A stretch of 53,825 nucleotides of DNA from Bacteroidia bacterium (GTDB taxonomy: Bacteria; Bacteroidota; Bacteroidia; Cytophagales; Cyclobacteriaceae), in contig JAUIAO010000041.1 of assembly GCA_030425425.1 (NCBI GenBank), forward strand, positions 1 through 53,825, in the 5' to 3' direction. The translations under genes and the position numbers were made by a program. This document shows, piece by piece, positions 46,175 to 53,825 of the stretch. The notes under the pieces were generated by a model, which saw only the letters and a list, made by a program, of their open reading frames with translations, searched no databases and was not told the origin of the DNA. Numbering within the stretch: the stretch's first letter is position 1; each line of letters opens with the position of its first letter.

Positions 46175-47361
46175 ATGTTTTCTTCATCCCTTCGTGGTAT
46201 CCAACGAGTGATTTTCCGACTGTTGGAATTTTTCTAAAAGAGCAGGTCGAGCTTTTGGCCAAAGAGAAACCAGAGTGGAATATAGGAGTGAGCCTGTGGG
46301 GATCGCATGAGCCGTCACTTTGGCTAAAGGCTAATTCGCCACTACAATCACTAATTCGATTAACTTCAAAATTTCCAATCAAGCCTTTCGACAAACAGCT
46401 GTCGCAAAACTGTGCGGAAATATTTCACCCGGCATTTACGTGGAGCAGAAAAATAGAGAGAGGGAATATCGAAGGAATCATTGAGGCTAATCGCAAGAAT
46501 CTCAAGCGATTTGAAAAGCACTTTGGAAAAGTTGACATTATACATGCTCATGTAGCCTATCCGGCAGGTATGATTGCCAGGCAATTGAGTGCGGAGTTTC
46601 AGATACCTTTCGTGATTACGGAGCACATGAGTCCATTTCCACTTCCGAGTTTTAAAAACGATTTTCACAAAACACTTATTCCTTCATTGCAAGAAGCCAT
46701 TGCGGTAATTTCAGTAAGTGAAAGCTTGCAAAGTGAACTCACCAAAAGTGCAATTGAATCGCTTGTCATTCCCAATTTGATTGATATTGAGAGGTTCTTT
46801 CCGCAGAAGGTGGATCATGCAATTCCGCAGATTTTGGCTGTGGGACGTTTAGAAAAGCAAAAAGGATTTGATCTGTTGATTGGGGCATTGGCCAAGCTGA
46901 AAGAATTAGAATGGCAGTTATCTATCGTCGGTGAAGGCCAGGAGCGGACAAAGTTGATTTCTTTGATTCAGAAAAACGGACTTGAAAATAGGATTGAATT
47001 AATGGGAAATTTGTCCCGTGAGGATGTAGTATCTGAGATGCAGCAGTGTGATTTTTTTGTGCTGTCTAGCAGGTATGAATCTTTCGGAATGGTAGTGGCT
47101 GAAGCAATGGCTTGTGGCAAGCCTGCTGTCTTTACAAAATGTGGAGGAGTGACTGATGTGCTCGATGATTCAGTTGGCATTTCTTCAGAAATAAAAGTCG
47201 GAGCATTGTCTCAGAGATTGGAACAAATGCTACGAGGGTATAAAGATTATGAGCCGGAAGTGATCAGAGAATTTGTGGTGAAGCGATTTGCTCCAGATGT
47301 AGTATCAAATCAGCTTGAGAATATTTATCAGGATGTGATTAGTTCTTTCCAGAAAGTATAG
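46171..47361 (+). CDS. Family 4 glycosyltransferase
   Basis: 396 aa, GT-B fold. N-terminal acceptor domain starts MNVFFIPSWYPTSDFPTVGIF with DIIHAHVAYPAGMIA, and the C-terminal donor domain shows ILAVGRLEKQKGFDLLIGAL, IVGEGQER, and SSRYESFGMVVAEAMACGKPAVFTKCGG with the EX7E-type motif. It likely extends an exopolysaccharide or glycolipid. It is joined to the sulfotransferase by a 4-nt overlap. Its last 34 nt overlap the convergent acyltransferase gene. Confidence 0.94.
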   Translation: MNVFFIPSWYPTSDFPTVGIFLKEQVELLAKEKPEWNIGVSLWGSHEPSLWLKANSPLQSLIRLTSKFPIKPFDKQLSQNCAEIFHPAFTWSRKIERGNIEGIIEANRKNLKRFEKHFGKVDIIHAHVAYPAGMIARQLSAEFQIPFVITEHMSPFPLPSFKNDFHKTLIPSLQEAIAVISVSESLQSELTKSAIESLVIPNLIDIERFFPQKVDHAIPQILAVGRLEKQKGFDLLIGALAKLKELEWQLSIVGEGQERTKLISLIQKNGLENRIELMGNLSREDVVSEMQQCDFFVLSSRYESFGMVVAEAMACGKPAVFTKCGGVTDVLDDSVGISSEIKVGALSQRLEQMLRGYKDYEPEVIREFVVKRFAPDVVSNQLENIYQDVISSFQKV

Positions 47362-48170
47362 CGGCTGGATTTGATTCCGCCCATTCTTTCTTTGAAAGTT
47401 ATCAGGCTACTTTGAGGCTGCCCGTTTTCAGAAGAAATTCCCAAATCGATCAACTTAAAGCCTTTGTTTTGATAATAGGTGTAGATGTACCGAATCAAAT
47501 GTACCATTGGGCTCATTTGTTTGAATTCATGGTCAGTAGCCGGGAGAAAATAATAAGCTACTTTGTCATTCACCTCCACCATGATCACAGCTGAGATCAA
47601 TTCACCATCCAATCGTGCCGTGAAAAACTGATATTGATCTGGAAAAGTCTTAAACGATTGTCTCAAGGTGTTTTGATCAATATTAATGGTGAGTTCCTTA
47701 CTTTTTCGACATTTTGAAATAAACTCATGGACTTCTTCTAAGGTATCGGATCCTTCATTCGCTAAACTTAAGCTTCGGTTTTTCTGAAGGATTCGGTTTT
47801 CCATTGGGTGAATTTTACTCTCCAAAGTGCCAAAAAGTGGAATGAAATGACTGATTTCTTCCGTCTGAATTCGATATCCAAAATTGACGAGCCAATCTTT
47901 AGGAATAGAGAAATCATAAAAATTTGGGGCGATTGTAACGAGAACTTCTTGAGCTCCATGATCGGCCAACCTTCGCTCCACAGATGCCCAGTCAGCAATG
48001 AAATCATTTTCCTTGTAACCTGTGAACTGAATCCCACCTACAGGGCTCCTTGGCAAGCTGATTGCTTCACCCTCCAAAATCGTAAAACAAAACTGTCCAT
48101 GATCTCCATTGAGGCAAATGTAATTTTCAAAATGATGTAGCTGAGCATATTGCTCCGAACAATAGATCAT
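47328..48170 (-). CDS. GNAT/FemAB-like acyltransferase
   Basis: 280 aa, no signal peptide. It resembles the FemAB/BioF2-like N-acyltransferase group: two GNAT-like halves with KNRSLSLANEGSDTLEEVHEFISKCRKSKEL, FFTARLDGELISAVIMVEVNDKVAYYFLPAT, and GFKLIDLGISSENGQPQSSLITFKERMG, which is the typical last signature. Such enzymes attach acyl or aminoacyl groups to sugars or peptidoglycan. Position next to glycosyltransferase and sulfotransferase genes suggests a surface-glycan substrate, which is inference. Confidence 0.78.
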   Translation of the reverse strand: MIYCSEQYAQLHHFENYICLNGDHGQFCFTILEGEAISLPRSPVGGIQFTGYKENDFIADWASVERRLADHGAQEVLVTIAPNFYDFSIPKDWLVNFGYRIQTEEISHFIPLFGTLESKIHPMENRILQKNRSLSLANEGSDTLEEVHEFISKCRKSKELTINIDQNTLRQSFKTFPDQYQFFTARLDGELISAVIMVEVNDKVAYYFLPATDHEFKQMSPMVHLIRYIYTYYQNKGFKLIDLGISSENGQPQSSLITFKERMGGIKSSRYTFWKELITS

Positions 48171-48297
48171 GAACTTCTCGTTTATAGAATCATTACAAAG
48201 AGTGTTTCAAAGTTAGTCGTTGGAATGCTTTTGGTTCTATTCTGCTTCGAGTAAATTGCTCTTTGTTAAGTACAAAAAAATCCACGATAAGGACAAA

Positions 48298-49419
48298 TTG
48301 AGAGTTTTTTTATTGACCGTCATTCTTCTCAATGGTCTCTTTTCCAGAGCCCAGTTATTTGATAATCCCTCCAATCTCGAGCTGGTAGGTGGGGCAGTAG
48401 AATACATTTACAATATCCGCCCTGATACTACGGCTATGTACATTGACAGTGTACAGAAAGTACTGCCCAATCACCCTATAGTGCCTATGATGAAGGCTTT
48501 GAGCTTGCTGTGGATCAATATCCCAGTGGTGACTGTGGATTCTGTTTTTGATGAATTAAATGTGCATTTACGAGAGACTATCAAACTGGCTCAGAAAATG
48601 GATGGAGGACGGCAGGAACATCCGGAAGCTATTTTTTTTGAGATGTCTGCACGTGGATTATTGGCCGAGTATTATGCAGACCAGGGGCATTACATGAAGG
48701 CATTAAATGAGGCTAGCCAAGCTTATGAGTTAGTGAAATCAGGTTTCAAATTGACTGAGGAAATTCCTGATTTTTTAACTACCACTGGGATTTACAATTA
48801 TTTTAGAGAGAAATATCCAGAACGTCATCCTGTTTATAAACCACTCGTTTGGTTTTTCAAAAGTGGTGACTTGGAAGCAGGAATCGAACAGCTAGATCAG
48901 GCGACCCGATTGGCTACTTTGACGCACGTGGAAGCCTCCGTGTACCTAGCATATATTTATCTGAGGTACGAATTTCAGCCTGAAAAAGCACAGGCATATT
49001 TGCATGATCTCACAGAAATATACCCTCGAAATCTCTACGTCAAAGCCAAACTATTGGAATCTCTGGTGCCCGGAAATTCCATATCAATGGTTTCTAAAGA
49101 AATTCTTGAAGATTTGATGAACTCTGATCGTCCATATTATCGGATGGCAGGAAGCGCTTTTGCCGGACTGAAGACCGAAAAAGTACTTTTGGATGATCAA
49201 AAGGCGATTGAGCATTATTATCAGGCAATTAAGGCAGGGACGCAAATAGAAGGGCATGGTGAATATTATCGCGATTTGGCCTATTTGGGATTAGGGAGAG
49301 TTTATTTTCATCAGAAAAATGAACAGGCGGCCAGGTTCAATCTTCAGTTTGTTTTGGAAAACTCCGATTCTGAGGATTTGCTCCAAGAAGCAAACGATCT
49401 TTTGGATCAACTGGATTGA
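48298..49419 (+). CDS. Secreted TPR-like protein
   Basis: About 374 aa. The chosen start is a TTG at 48298 because it gives a signal peptide (RVFLLTVILLNGLFSRAQ) right away; earlier in-frame TTG codons lie at 48220 and 48256, and no ATG is available. The mature protein is helical with TPR-like pairs (AIFFEMSARGLLAEYYADQGHYMKALNEASQAYEL, YRDLAYLGLGRVYFHQKNEQAARFNLQFVLENS). It probably works as a periplasmic scaffold. It precedes yigZ by 24 nt. Function unknown; the start is uncertain. Confidence 0.72.
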   Translation: MRVFLLTVILLNGLFSRAQLFDNPSNLELVGGAVEYIYNIRPDTTAMYIDSVQKVLPNHPIVPMMKALSLLWINIPVVTVDSVFDELNVHLRETIKLAQKMDGGRQEHPEAIFFEMSARGLLAEYYADQGHYMKALNEASQAYELVKSGFKLTEEIPDFLTTTGIYNYFREKYPERHPVYKPLVWFFKSGDLEAGIEQLDQATRLATLTHVEASVYLAYIYLRYEFQPEKAQAYLHDLTEIYPRNLYVKAKLLESLVPGNSISMVSKEILEDLMNSDRPYYRMAGSAFAGLKTEKVLLDDQKAIEHYYQAIKAGTQIEGHGEYYRDLAYLGLGRVYFHQKNEQAARFNLQFVLENSDSEDLLQEANDLLDQLD

Positions 49420-49429
49420 TACAAAATCC

Positions 49430-49437
49430 TATTTTTG
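49430..49437 (+). promoter_or_regulatory. -7 element TATTTTTG just before yigZ
   Basis: TATTTTTG matches TAnnTTTG and ends 6 nt before the yigZ ATG at 49444, placing the expected transcript start at the start codon (a leaderless mRNA). A good -33 TTG is missing. Confidence 0.4.
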
Positions 49438-49443
49438 CCATCC

Positions 49444-50043
49444 ATGATCAACGAATTTCATACGATCGCAGAGCCAACTGAAGGTTTCTACAAGGAAAAG
49501 GGGAGTAAGTTTTTAGCATTTGCTTTTCCAGTACGGAATGAGGAGGAAATCAAAGTACATCTTGAGGCGCTCAGAAAGCAATACTACGATGCCCGGCATC
49601 ACTGCTATGCATACATTATTGGATTGAAAAATCAGGCTTTCCGTGCCAACGATGATGGAGAGCCCAATCACAGTGCTGGTGATCCGATTTTAGGTCAAAT
49701 TCGATCCAAGAGCCTGACCAATTGTCTGATTGTAGTTGTTCGGTATTTTGGTGGTACCAAGTTGGGCGTGGGTGGGTTGATCACCGCATACAAAACGGCT
49801 GCAGAAGAAGCTTTAAGCAAAGCCGAAATTTTAACCATCTACTCTAAAACTAAATTTCGACTCAAGTTTGGCTATGATCAAACTAGTGAAATAGAACGTG
49901 CATTGGGGGAGTTTGACGTAGATTATGAAGATAAAATTTACACTGCTGATTGTGAGTACATCGGATACCTAAAAGATGAAGATGTTGAGAGGCTGGAAGA
50001 TAAATTGGAATTGCTTCCAATTGAATTTGAAGTACTAGGCTAG
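49444..50043 (+). CDS. YigZ/IMPACT family protein
   Basis: About 200 aa. Typical signatures are FYKEKGSKFLAFAFPV, YYDARHHCYAYIIG, DDGEPNHSAGDPILGQI and VVRYFGGTKLGVGGLITAYKTAA, followed by a C-terminal ferredoxin-like domain. IMPACT proteins regulate the GCN2 stress kinase in eukaryotes; the bacterial role is not established. The ATG at 49444 is preferred over a TTG at 49435. Its 3' end overlaps the convergent exonuclease gene by 4 nt. Confidence 0.93.
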   Translation: MINEFHTIAEPTEGFYKEKGSKFLAFAFPVRNEEEIKVHLEALRKQYYDARHHCYAYIIGLKNQAFRANDDGEPNHSAGDPILGQIRSKSLTNCLIVVVRYFGGTKLGVGGLITAYKTAAEEALSKAEILTIYSKTKFRLKFGYDQTSEIERALGEFDVDYEDKIYTADCEYIGYLKDEDVERLEDKLELLPIEFEVLG

Positions 50044-50621
50044 AGGTAGCCTTTGTCCAAGAGCATATTGTAAATCTTGATGCACACCCAGGCATCGGTG
50101 GCAGCATAAGTGAGCTGGCCAGGAGAGAGTTCTTTTGCCTCCCAATTAGATGTTTGCTGGCTTTTAGAAACACGTGATTCCAAAAATATTCCTGCAAGAC
50201 TTCTCATGCCGATTTGCGTAATCCCAAAGTCTTTCGCCACATCATTCAAATCCACAAAACCTTTTAAACGCAATTCTTCTATTTCGTTGAGTTCCTTCAG
50301 GTCATCGCGTATACTAATGCCAACTTTTGTGATTTCGGAATTCTCTAGAAATGTGATTAGGGCTTTGGGAATGCCCAGATCATTGATCCTGATAAGGTAT
50401 GCATCGTCCATAGTTGATAATTGGATCAATGCGGTATGATTATACTCACCTTTTCGGAAGGTGGGTTTTGTTTCTGTATCAAAACCAAGAATGGATTCTT
50501 TATTGAGTAAGTGAAGTGCTTTGTGCAAGTCATCCTGATTTTCGATGAGATGAATCTTCCCGTCAAATTTCAACAACGGGAGCGTTCTGATCTTTTCTTT
50601 TGGAATTGAACTTGCAAACAT
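50040..50621 (-). CDS. 3'-5' exonuclease domain protein (DEDDy type, RNase D-like)
   Basis: 193 aa made of one DnaQ/RNase D-like exonuclease domain. Exo I is GFDTETKP, Exo II lies around VGISIRDDLKELN, and Exo III is YAATDAWVCIKIYNML with Y at the expected place. RNase D helper domains (HRDC) are absent, so it is the short form often annotated as a 3'-5' exonuclease of unknown substrate. It is 3 nt downstream of the nhaC gene and probably co-transcribed. Confidence 0.9.
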   Translation of the reverse strand: MFASSIPKEKIRTLPLLKFDGKIHLIENQDDLHKALHLLNKESILGFDTETKPTFRKGEYNHTALIQLSTMDDAYLIRINDLGIPKALITFLENSEITKVGISIRDDLKELNEIEELRLKGFVDLNDVAKDFGITQIGMRSLAGIFLESRVSKSQQTSNWEAKELSPGQLTYAATDAWVCIKIYNMLLDKGYL

Positions 50622-50624
50622 ACT

Positions 50625-52064
50625 TTAATCCTCTTTTGGGTTGATCTTAGTGATCTTGTAACCCAAATACCCCACGAATATAGTCATTAATGGGCTTATA
50701 ATATTGAAAAAGCAATAAGGGGCGAATGCAAGAGTGGAAACACCCAAAACCGTGCTATGATAGGCTCCGCAGGTATTCCATGGGACAAGTACCGAAGTAA
50801 CCGTCCCAGAGTCTTCCAGTGTTCGGCTTAAGTTCTGTGGTGCAAGATTTTTGCGCTTGTAAATGTCTGAATACATTCTTCCAGGCACTACAATCGCGAG
50901 GTACTGATCTGAGGCTGTGACATTGAAAAATACACAGGTCCCTACCGTAGAAGCGATCAATGCACCGGTACTGTTCACCATACTGATAATTGCTTTGGCA
51001 ATACGTTTGAGCATGCCAGAGCTTTCCATTACTCCTCCGAAAATCATGGCTGAGAGGATCAACCAGATTGTTCCTAACATCCCTGACATACCGCCGGAAC
51101 TAAGTAGTTCGTTTACCATTTCATGATTCGTACTGATTGAAATACTCCCATACAATGACTTCATTGTACCGATAAAGAGTCCTTCTCCAGAGGCACTTCC
51201 TCCAATTTCAGCAACAAGCTCAGGTTGAAAAATCAGCGCACAAACGGAACCTAAAAGTGTCCCAATCAATAGCGCTGGAATGGCAGGCATTTTTTTCACA
51301 ATTAGAACTACAACCACTATTGGCACAATGAACAACCAAAATGATATGTGGAACTTATCAGAGATCGCCGTAAGTATCAATTCTGTATCTACAGTTCCTT
51401 CTGCATTACTTCCAGTCAATCCAATGATCAAAAAGATGATCAAGGTGATGGAGATTGAAGGAATAGTAGTAACCATCATATGACGAATATGTGTGAATAA
51501 ATCCGTTCCAGCCATGGCAGGAGCCAGGTTTGTGGTATCAGAGAGTGGCGACATTTTATCGCCAAAATAGGCTCCACTAAGAATCGCTCCTGCAATCATT
51601 CCTTCTGAGATACCCAGAGCCTTTCCGATACCAATCAATGCAATACCAACAGTGGCGGCTGTAGTCCAGGAGCTGCCTGTAGCAAGTGATACAATAGAGC
51701 ATACGATTGCCGCAGCAACTAAGAAGACTTTTGGATTGAGGATCTGAAGTCCATAATAGATCATAGCAGGAACAATCCCGCTCAATAACCATGTGCCTGC
51801 AAGTGATCCGATCAGCAACAATATCAACAATGAAGTCATTGCAGAACTAATACTTTTCACTATTCCGTCTTGCAATTCATTCCATCGAAAACCCGCTCTC
51901 ATAGCTACCAAAGCCGCTACAGCGGCAGACAATATCAATACGATCTGGTTGGAACCATCAAGCGCAGCATCACCGAAGATGCCAACATTGATAGATAATA
52001 AAATGATTAGAAAAATTACAGGAATAAATGCCTCAAGAAGGGTAGGTTCTCTCTTTATCGTCAT
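50625..52064 (-). CDS. nhaC: Na+/H+ antiporter, NhaC family
   Basis: 479-aa polytopic membrane protein with about 11-12 helices. It exchanges sodium and protons and helps with pH and salt balance, sensible for a marine bacterium. Readable features: ATGSSWTTAATVGIALIGIGKAL, GAYFGDKMSPLSDTTNLAPAMAGTDLF (polar residues in the family's core motif), and MYSDIYKRKNLAPQNLSRTLEDSGTVTSVLVPWNTCGAY. It lies between the FAD oxidoreductase (37 nt upstream) and the exonuclease (3 nt downstream), so all three may share a transcript. Confidence 0.94.
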   Translation of the reverse strand: MTIKREPTLLEAFIPVIFLIILLSINVGIFGDAALDGSNQIVLILSAAVAALVAMRAGFRWNELQDGIVKSISSAMTSLLILLLIGSLAGTWLLSGIVPAMIYYGLQILNPKVFLVAAAIVCSIVSLATGSSWTTAATVGIALIGIGKALGISEGMIAGAILSGAYFGDKMSPLSDTTNLAPAMAGTDLFTHIRHMMVTTIPSISITLIIFLIIGLTGSNAEGTVDTELILTAISDKFHISFWLFIVPIVVVVLIVKKMPAIPALLIGTLLGSVCALIFQPELVAEIGGSASGEGLFIGTMKSLYGSISISTNHEMVNELLSSGGMSGMLGTIWLILSAMIFGGVMESSGMLKRIAKAIISMVNSTGALIASTVGTCVFFNVTASDQYLAIVVPGRMYSDIYKRKNLAPQNLSRTLEDSGTVTSVLVPWNTCGAYHSTVLGVSTLAFAPYCFFNIISPLMTIFVGYLGYKITKINPKED

Positions 52065-52101
52065 GCACAGTTCGTTTCAAGTCGAAAAGATAGTATAAAA
52101 T

Positions 52102-53205
52102 TCAAAAATGTTCCGAAAGGATCATTCCAGAGACTTCATCACCAACAAGACTTCCAAGTGCCACACCCATACCTCCAAGCCGAACACCAAGGTAAATACC
52201 ATCCTTCGTTTTTTGAACAACCGGAGCTTTGGTTGGGCCAAAAGCCATGATGCCAGACCAGATCATTTCCACTTCATAATCTGTATATGGAAGGATCATT
52301 TCCTTTAGATTATGATGGAGTTTTTCTTCAATTTTTGAATTGATGCCAAAATCAGTTGTGGCTTCTTCTTCCAAAGCGAGGTTTCGGCCACCTCCAAAGA
52401 TCAACTTACCATGATAATCTCTAAAGTAGTAATAGCCTTCATCATAATGGAAAGTGCCGGAAGCTTTCAGTGGTTTTTTAGTATTGATTGCCATCACTAT
52501 TCCTCTGCCGGGAGTGAGATCCAGATCGATCAATTTTTTTGTAAATGCATTGGTGCAGACAGCCACAGCCTTTGCAGAAAAAGTAAAATCTTTCGACCGA
52601 ACCTCAGTTTCGGAGACACCTATGACTTCTGTGCCCGTGATGATTTGAATGCCTAGCTGATTGCAGTATTGCCAGAGGCTTTTCATTAGCATTCCAGTGT
52701 CCACCTGTCCCTCGAAGGGATTTTCTATCAGATGAGGCGTGCCGGAAAATCCGAAAGTTGAGATTTTTTCATTGGCGGGCTTGAATACCGCGCTTTTGAA
52801 AATTGGTTTCAGAAGATCATTGACCTCATCGATATCATTGATGTAATGGCTTGTTTTCTCATTGAGCAATTCATAACCACCTTTCACCAGCAGCCCGATG
52901 CGATCAGCGTCCAATCGATTGATGGTTTTTTGCAGACCACTATATCTTCTGTTTACCAGATTGACCATACCCTCATCACCTAGTGCTTTCCGGTCACTGG
53001 CAAGTTCTGATATGCTCCCAAAGCAAGCAAAACCTGCATTTTTGGTGCTTGCCCCCGTGGGTAAAGTTCCTCGCTCAATTACCAGAATGTGTAAATCAGG
53101 TTTGGATTCTTTGAGCGAAGCAGCTGTAGATAGTCCGGTAATACCAGCGCCAACTACAATCACATCGTATTGAAGCAGAGATTGTTTTTCCCAGATAGAG
53201 ATCAT
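52102..53205 (-). CDS. FAD-dependent oxidoreductase, DAO family
   Basis: 367 aa. The FAD-binding GxGxxG motif is YDVIVVGAGITGLSTAASL near residues 12-30, followed by GASTKNAGFACFGS, and the C-terminal MIWSGIMAFGPTKAPVVQKTKDGIYLGVRLGGMGVALGS typical of glycine-oxidase/PuuB-like D-amino-acid oxidase relatives. A substrate amine or amino acid is expected but cannot be named. The ATG at 53205 is preferred over a TTG at 53226. First gene of the probable FAD oxidoreductase-nhaC-exonuclease unit. Confidence 0.9.
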   Translation of the reverse strand: MISIWEKQSLLQYDVIVVGAGITGLSTAASLKESKPDLHILVIERGTLPTGASTKNAGFACFGSISELASDRKALGDEGMVNLVNRRYSGLQKTINRLDADRIGLLVKGGYELLNEKTSHYINDIDEVNDLLKPIFKSAVFKPANEKISTFGFSGTPHLIENPFEGQVDTGMLMKSLWQYCNQLGIQIITGTEVIGVSETEVRSKDFTFSAKAVAVCTNAFTKKLIDLDLTPGRGIVMAINTKKPLKASGTFHYDEGYYYFRDYHGKLIFGGGRNLALEEEATTDFGINSKIEEKLHHNLKEMILPYTDYEVEMIWSGIMAFGPTKAPVVQKTKDGIYLGVRLGGMGVALGSLVGDEVSGMILSEHF

Positions 53206-53284
53206 TTTGTAAATTCCATTCGTCAAAAACCAAATGACAATTTAAGGTAATTGGAGTTTGAACAAAGAAAAAGTAAATCATGTA

Positions 53285-53788
53285 ATGTGGAATAGAAATT
53301 CAAAAACGGTAACCGTAGTATCTATTTTATTCATACTGATTATTCGATCATATCCTTTTTGGTACAGGATAGAAGGTGGATCATATACTCTAGTCTATTA
53401 CCTATTGGTCTTTGTGCTTTTTATGACTTTGGTGATTCAGTTTTTTCATCAATTTGTGAGACTGATCAAAGGATGGCAGAAATCACTGAAAAGTTCATTG
53501 CTTTCTATTCTCATTATTTCAGTTGCCCTTTTTGATGGTATATTCAATCCTTTGAATGTTGATCTTGAGTTTCTGTACGGAGATATAGTTTTTCGGGCTT
53601 GCCGTGAAGGCACTCAAAATCAGGCGACTATGAGATTGCGAGAAAATGGTCATTTCGACATTCATTGGACTGGGGTGTTTTTCGCGGATAGTTACTATTC
53701 CTACTTTGTCAAGTTACAGAATTTCGTTTATGATTCTGTTGAATTTGGCAATGGTATCTTGCGAGTTGCTGAATGCAGAGATCGATAG
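53285..53788 (+). CDS. Hypothetical membrane protein (about 167 aa)
   Basis: Three hydrophobic segments are visible: VVSILFILIIRSYPFWY (about residues 10-27), LVYYLLVFVLFMTLVIQFF, and SLLSILIISVALFDGIF, followed by a soluble tail with FRACREGTQNQATMRLRENGHFDIHWTGVFF. The tail reads like a small extracytoplasmic domain sensing or binding something, with two cysteines. The ATG at 53285 is preferred over a TTG at 53258. I recognise no family. Divergent from the FAD oxidoreductase with a 79-nt gap; the 37 nt after its stop hold nothing I can name. Confidence 0.68.
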   Translation: MWNRNSKTVTVVSILFILIIRSYPFWYRIEGGSYTLVYYLLVFVLFMTLVIQFFHQFVRLIKGWQKSLKSSLLSILIISVALFDGIFNPLNVDLEFLYGDIVFRACREGTQNQATMRLRENGHFDIHWTGVFFADSYYSYFVKLQNFVYDSVEFGNGILRVAECRDR

Positions 53789-53825
53789 TACTATCCAGAG
53801 TTTCCCATCGGCTGATAATGGTTGA

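Overview
The window is a stretch of ordinary chromosome from a Bacteroidota bacterium, most likely a marine-type member of the Cytophagales. The assignment is inferred from gene content; no rRNA or tRNA gene is present to confirm it. Supporting signs are a PorT-family outer membrane protein next to menaquinone methyltransferase UbiE/MenG, LolA beside FtsK, a DUF5606 protein, an ECF sigma/FecR pair of the Bacteroidota type, a monomeric NADP-isocitrate dehydrogenase, AT-rich DNA, and many upstream sequences matching the Bacteroidota promoter element TAnnTTTG with TTG about 17-23 nt further upstream. I see no phage, transposon, CRISPR array, plasmid replication gene or toxin-antitoxin pair. Coding density is very high and no gene-free gap exceeds 300 bases.

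Layout. 1-7 kb: a possible truncated gene at the left edge, a SWIM/SNF2 helicase, a lipoprotein, superoxide dismutase, TadA and a secreted protein. 7-16 kb: AspS, a glycerophosphodiesterase, a TPR lipoprotein, a secreted amidohydrolase, a thioredoxin-like protein, PanB and isocitrate dehydrogenase. 16-21 kb (minus): pyrD-ftsK-lolA, then a small unrecognised basic protein. 21-30 kb: XerD-like recombinase, aroQ plus a class V aminotransferase, a secreted TPR protein, marC-rnhA-trmN6, a saccharopine dehydrogenase-like enzyme, and the minus-strand operon ubiE-porT-SDR. 30-36 kb: EngB, DUF5606, a thioesterase, and a sigma factor - FecR - STN/repeat-protein operon. 36-44 kb: Fbp and LysC (divergent), a low-molecular-weight phosphatase with fructosamine kinase, a DUF6588-like outer membrane protein, a peroxiredoxin, WaaA and RsgA. 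44-48 kb: two glycosyltransferases, a sulfotransferase and a GNAT/FemAB-like acyltransferase. 48-53.8 kb: TPR protein, YigZ, 3'-5' exonuclease, NhaC antiporter, FAD oxidoreductase and a small membrane protein.

How genes work together. The phosphatase/fructosamine-kinase pair looks like a protein-deglycation module. The sigma-FecR-STN operon looks like a cell-surface signalling unit in which the expected TonB-dependent receptor is replaced by a protein with about 13 copies of a 14-16 residue repeat. The glycosyltransferase/sulfotransferase cluster points to a sulfated surface glycan or glycolipid. The ubiE-porT-SDR operon links quinone synthesis to type IX secretion in layout only. Many convergent gene pairs abut or overlap at their 3' ends.

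Nothing here is clearly a new defence or mobile system. The least explained items are the repeat-protein surface-signalling operon, a candidate small RNA between two convergent genes (about 35996-36054), and the 57-residue basic protein at 20857-21030.
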